Part shown: positions 60,100 through 64,000 of the stretch, in pieces
Layout of the letters: every line of letters begins with the position of its first letter
Position numbering within the stretch: the first letter of the stretch is position 1
Program-made: the position numbers and the translations under genes
Notes under the pieces: generated by a model
Databases searched by the model: none
What the model was told of the DNA's origin: nothing
Seen by the model: the letters and a program-made list of their open reading frames with translations, nothing else
Assembly (NCBI RefSeq): GCF_026745355.1
Contig: NC_079203.1
Span: forward strand, 42,933,492 to 42,997,491
Length of the DNA stretch: 64,000 bases
Source of the DNA: Beta vulgaris subsp. vulgaris
Lineage: Eukaryota; Streptophyta; Magnoliopsida; Caryophyllales; Amaranthaceae
Reading direction: 5' to 3'

Positions 60100-60960
60100 T
60101 ATTGTATTAGACCTCAAAGGTTTAATCTCATCTTAGTATGAAGACCCAATTATAGTATAAAGCCCACGGGATAAAATCAATGTAAGTCAAAGTCAAATCA
60201 AGATCATCAGGAGATGAAAGTCAAGGAAGGACAAAGGTACAAGCAGTTAGAGAATAATCTTGAGATGGATCCCATAAGGAAGAACGTGCAAAACTACGGT
60301 TATTCAGCGCCAGAAGATGGTTGAGATTTAAATCAAAGATTATTCAAATGTTTTCCCTCCAAGGATGCATGGAAGTTACATATCATGTTGGTTTATAAAT
60401 AGGCAAAGCAATACAGTTAAATAGTTATCCAGTCCCCGATCCCGTTGACTGAGAACCAAAAAAGCAGTGGCCCGTCGCGGAGGCAAGCTTGAGCTTGAAT
60501 CAGCTTCAGGCTTTCAAGCAAAAGAAGCGTCTAAGGACTATCAAGCAAAAGACAATCAACACAACATACAACAACTTGCAAATTACTCTTTTCTTAGCGT
60601 AGCCTAGCCAACCCCTTTCTAGGGTTATAGTTTAGTTCGTTAGATTCAGAACATGTCCTGGCGCCAAGTTTTGTAATTCTCCAGTTGAAGCAAGAAATCA
60701 TAGAGGTAACAATCTTCGTGTTTTCTCTTTAGTTGTCCAGCCTGGCTTATCCTCATATGTGTTGTAAAATTTGTTCTTAAAGTTTTGTGATGGAATGTTT
60801 TGCTATAATTAATAGATTAATTATTGCTTCTTGCTATATTTATTGCTTTTAGCCTGAATTTAATATGTGTTGCAGTTTAATCAATTAAATTACAACAAAG
60901 TATGTCAGCAAGGTTTTATCTAATCAAAATTGGTAACCCCCAGGGACTAAGTCTCCCGTG
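60100..60960 (+). repeat. Possible LTR or LTR fragment
   Basis: A TATA-like motif (TTTATAAATAGGC, 60391) lies about 300 bp into a less AT-rich block. Downstream come a leader-like region and a splice-like TTGTGTTGCAG. This resembles a plant LTR or a short non-coding transcript unit. No matching second copy, TG/CA ends or target duplication were found. Confidence 0.25.
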
Positions 60961-61084
60961 ACATTCAGTATCAAACTATTGGATGTGCATTGACTTGTTT
61001 GCAAATTCAACAAACTGATTTTGCGCTAACACATAGGGACCCAGTCTCCACATATCGAGGACTAGATTATATTGAGTTCTATTA

Positions 61085-61295
61085 TACTTCTTTCGTTTCA
61101 TATTCCATCTATTCATTAATATTTTCCCCAATTTTCATTTTGATTTGTCTTTTATGTTCGTCCCATACTGTATCTTTAAACTCACATCAAATACATCTGG
61201 TCTCACAACTTTTCTCTTTTATTAACTCCTGCCAACCAAAATTAGAAAAGTGAATTCAGCCAAACATGGCAAACAAAAGGGACGTAGGGAGTGTT
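61085..61295. mobile_element. Stowaway-like MITE, diverged
   Basis: The left end CTTCTTTCGTTTCATATTCC after TA pairs loosely with the right end AAAAGGGACGTAGGGAG. It is probably an old copy. Confidence 0.5.
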
Positions 61296-62125
61296 AATTG
61301 CAACATCTAGGTTTGACGCATTTATTTACAAAATCATCTGAAGAGGAGATAAATTAAATGAAAAGAGGGTAACATGTGGTAGGAGAAAAATAGATATAAT
61401 TCTTTACCATACGAGGTAATGTTGCAACTAATATGATATCTTCGGAAAAGGAATATGCTACAATTAATATGAAAAGAATATGTTACAAGTTATAGAAGGA
61501 GATCAATCTAATACAAATTTTCTAATCATTGTACCCCAATGTTGCGTCTAAAAAACATAATTAAAAAAGTAACAGTTTAAACTTCAATTTCGACACGATA
61601 ATAAAAGGATTCTAATATGAATGTCGTATACGATACTTTGTCACTAGCTAATATAGCTTGTCTCATGTACCTTATTCACCTTTAATACTAGTCCTGTTTT
61701 TTTTTTTTAATAATTGCAACACATCTTTTTCACGGACTCTAATGTAAACCTTGACCATTAATAATATCGTTAGCTACGTAGAATAAAACATTACAAAAAG
61801 TTGATATTTGAAAAATACACATTTGAACGAATCTAACAATGTCATTTGATAATTAATATTGATTACAGTTGAATAATATATAGTTAAAGTTTGTTAAATT
61901 TAATTATAGAAAAATATTGTTGCAACTACAAAACAACGGAGGAATAGGAAGTATAAAATTCTAAATAGCACTACTTAACACTCGTTGTAGAGTACTCTTT
62001 GATAAAATTTATGATTACATCTTTAGATATTGAGCTAGATATATCATATATCACACACCTCCATATTTTCCCTACATAATAAGCAATATACAAGATTTAC
62101 ACCTTTTACCAAGCATAATACACAA
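61296..62125. other. Intergenic, nothing recognised
   Basis: AT-rich with no coding signature. Short related stretches (ATATGCTACAATTAATATGA, 61455) appear, but no element ends were found. Confidence 0.3.
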
Positions 62126-62860
62126 GTATGGAAATACAATATTCTACTTGTTTGCTAAATTAGTTTTAAAAGACTTAATTGCCCGTTTCTTATTTCTCAT
62201 TACAGCAAAACGGCAACTCAACAACATGGTAGAATACTTTTTTAAAACTAATTTAGCAAACAAGTAGAATATTGTATTTCCATACTTGTGCTTAGGAATG
62301 GCAACGGGTCGGACTTGGACCGGATTATGCATAATCCGACTCCGACCCTACAGAAAGTCGGATTTTAAATCTGAGTCCGACTCCGAGATCCGACTTTGAA
62401 AATCCGAATCCGACCTAAAATCCGAACATCCGACTCCGAGATCCGACCCGACTTAAAATCCGGACATCCGACTTAAAATCCGAACATCCGACTCCGAACC
62501 TGATCCGACTTATTTTTCTTTCAATTTTTTAATCATTTTTTCTGTGGGAAAATCCTATATAATACAACTGGCTGAAAGTCGAAGTCAGATTATACATAAA
62601 TAATACATTTAAATAAAAGAAAAGGATTGATTGACTCAAAGTCGGAGTCGGATTCGGATGTCGGATTATTTTATGAGATCTGACTCCGACCCTCCTCCGA
62701 CTCGGAGTCGGATTTTTTAAACGGAGTCGGATTACTTTTTTGTCGGAGTCAAGTCGGATTTTTTCCTTCGGATCGGAGCGGAATAGGGTCGGATTCGGAT
62801 TGGATTGCCATCCCTACTTGTGCTCATTTGGTTGGATGTAAGAAACGGGCAATTAAGTCA
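62126..62860. repeat. Foldback sequence split by hAT-like insertion
   Basis: 62130-62172 (GGAAATACAATATTCTACTT, then GTTTGCTAAATTAG) is inverted at 62241-62283, enclosing a loop of about 70 bp. In addition CTTAATTGCCCGTTTCTTA at 62175 is inverted at 62841-62859, beyond the hAT-like element. The hAT insertion therefore interrupted an older, larger foldback. Confidence 0.7.
62293..62816. mobile_element. hAT-like element with TCCGACTCCGA arrays
   Basis: Ends TAGGAATGGCAA and TTGCCATCCCTA are flanked by a perfect 8-bp duplication CTTGTGCT (62285-62292, 62817-62824). The left 220 bp repeats TCCGACTCCGAGATCCGAC variants and the right 180 bp their inverse. No transposase. Confidence 0.85.
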
Positions 62861-63215
62861 GATGTCTATGTGCTCATTTGGTTGGATCTAAGATTTTATA
62901 TTTTTTTTGGAGTTCCATTTTCGAAGAAGTTGGAAAAGTTACTTGGTTGATTATGGAAAAGGATTTTCTCTATTTTATGTGAAGTAAATCTATTTAGAAA
63001 GCGCAACTTCCTACCACCTCAAAAAAAAAAAAAAAAAAAAAGTTGATCTTGTAAGAGAATGTCTACTTTTAAGTTGAAATTAGGCACAATCCAAGTCCAA
63101 TATTAAGAAGAACATGCCACCTTTTTTTTTTTTTTTTAATATTGTGACTAGTTTAATCTATTTAGGTTTCAATATAATCTATTTCGTAACCAGATTAATC
63201 TATTCAGTAATGATA
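62861..63215. other. Intergenic, homopolymer runs
   Basis: Includes an A22 run (about 63021-63042) and a T15-type run at 63123, plus two nearby TTTAATCTATTTAGG-like repeats. No gene. Confidence 0.35.
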
Positions 63216-64000
63216 TTCTTTAGGAAAATTTGCCAAAAAAACCTTTTAAATGTTCAAATTTGCGAAAAAAAACCTTATAAAGCATTCTTTGCGAGAACAA
63301 ACCAAAAGTAAATTAATTTTGCAAGATGAAACCTAATGTCATTTTCCAGCGTTGACCAAAGATTTTCCAGCGTTGACCACTTCTATTTCCCTTCTTCCTC
63401 CATAATCCCCACCTAGCCATCACTACCAACACCTTCCGCCAGCCCCCCACCAGGCCACCTCCGTAGCCCCCACTTCACCCCAGCTCAACCCCTATCACCT
63501 GCAGCCCACCCCCATCATCAGCCTCCAACTCCTCCCTCCACCCCCTCAGGCGGTAGCCCCCATCCCCCCTTTGCCCTACCTTATCTCCTCTCCTTTCTTC
63601 CCTCCCTCGCTGCTTCCTTCTCTTCGTTATCCCCCTATTGTTGCGCACCTAAAACCCCCCCGTAACCCATCCCCCCGCAGCTCCCCCTCCCACCCAGCGA
63701 AGGTTTTTCCGACACCCTAAAGCGTAAAGATATAAGATAGAGTAGTGGATAACAAAAATGGAGAGAGAGGGGGTTGCGAAGGGGGGATTCGCAGTGGGAG
63801 GGGGTGGACAAAGGAAGAGGAGAGGGGGGAGATAAAAATGGATAGGAGAGATGGTAATGGGCGAAGGGGGGTGGAGGGTACGGTGTGGGGCTGCCGCGTA
63901 CGCGGGTGGGGGGCTGCTGCCTGAGGGGGTGGAAGGAGGGTTGGGGACTGCTGGTCGGGGTTGGGTTGGCTGCAGGTGGTGGGGGCTGAGGGTGGGGGTG
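63216..64000. mobile_element. Second C-rich/G-rich element, cut by window edge
   Basis: A left terminal AT-rich part (GAAAATTTGCCAAAAAAACC, with a repeat of TTCCAGCGTTGACCA at 63344 and 63369) leads into a strongly C-rich stretch (63395-63715). It then switches to a strongly G-rich one (63755-64000), partly the inverse of the first (CCACCCCC-type versus GGGGGTGG-type blocks). The layout mirrors 52643-54046, but the sequences differ. The right end lies outside the window. Confidence 0.5.

Noticed and set aside
60990..61253. 87-codon hydrophobic frame
   Set aside because: It overlaps a diverged Stowaway-like MITE and has low complexity.

Overview
This is nuclear DNA from a flowering plant, most likely a eudicot. 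Evidence: multi-exon genes with GT/AG introns that match plant families, AT-rich intergenic DNA, and a dense mix of plant transposons (CACTA, Mutator-like, hAT-like, Stowaway, Harbinger/Tourist, Helitron, LINE and LTR elements). The species cannot be fixed from sequence alone. There are no operons, bacterial features or CRISPR arrays, and I found no RNA gene.

Layout. 1-675 is the end of a CACTA transposon. 1660-15655 holds a decayed, intron-containing copy of the anaphase-promoting complex subunit APC2. It is broken up by a hAT-like element, an 839-bp element with an unusual terminal repeat, a 1.15-kb non-autonomous LTR retrotransposon, a Stowaway MITE and a 4.9-kb palindrome made of two inverted copies of a Mutator-like transposase gene (about 9130-14056). 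16.7-23.3 kb is repeats: a Helitron-like element, a 2.68-kb solo LTR with matching target duplications, a fragment from the same Mutator-like family, and AT-rich repeat elements.

23.7-31.9 kb is the gene-rich core. An RTE1/RTH-family gene (+) faces an intact six-exon gene of unknown function (-), tail to tail. 32-37 kb holds MITEs and pieces of three LINEs. 37.57-42.34 kb carries an intact six-coding-exon gene (-) joining an N-terminal plant mobile domain to a C-terminal coiled coil; its leader may begin near 46.1 kb.

46-64 kb is again transposon-dominated: nested MITEs, Helitrons, a Harbinger MITE, a frameshifted intronless TPR (FKBP-like) pseudogene hit by a hAT-like element, a Mutator-like element with C-rich and G-rich halves, a Helitron holding a Mutator-like element that itself holds about seven 222-bp tandem repeats, two more hAT-like elements, a foldback element, and at the right edge the start of a second C-rich/G-rich element.

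Three genes look functional: the RTE1-like gene, the 301-residue unknown gene and the mobile-domain/coiled-coil gene. They share no obvious pathway. The strongest candidate for an unusual system is the palindromic transposase locus, whose transcript would fold into a hairpin of about 2.2 kb, like the known maize Mu killer arrangement. Gene models were assembled by hand from splice sites and reading phase. Identities and repeat boundaries were judged by eye.
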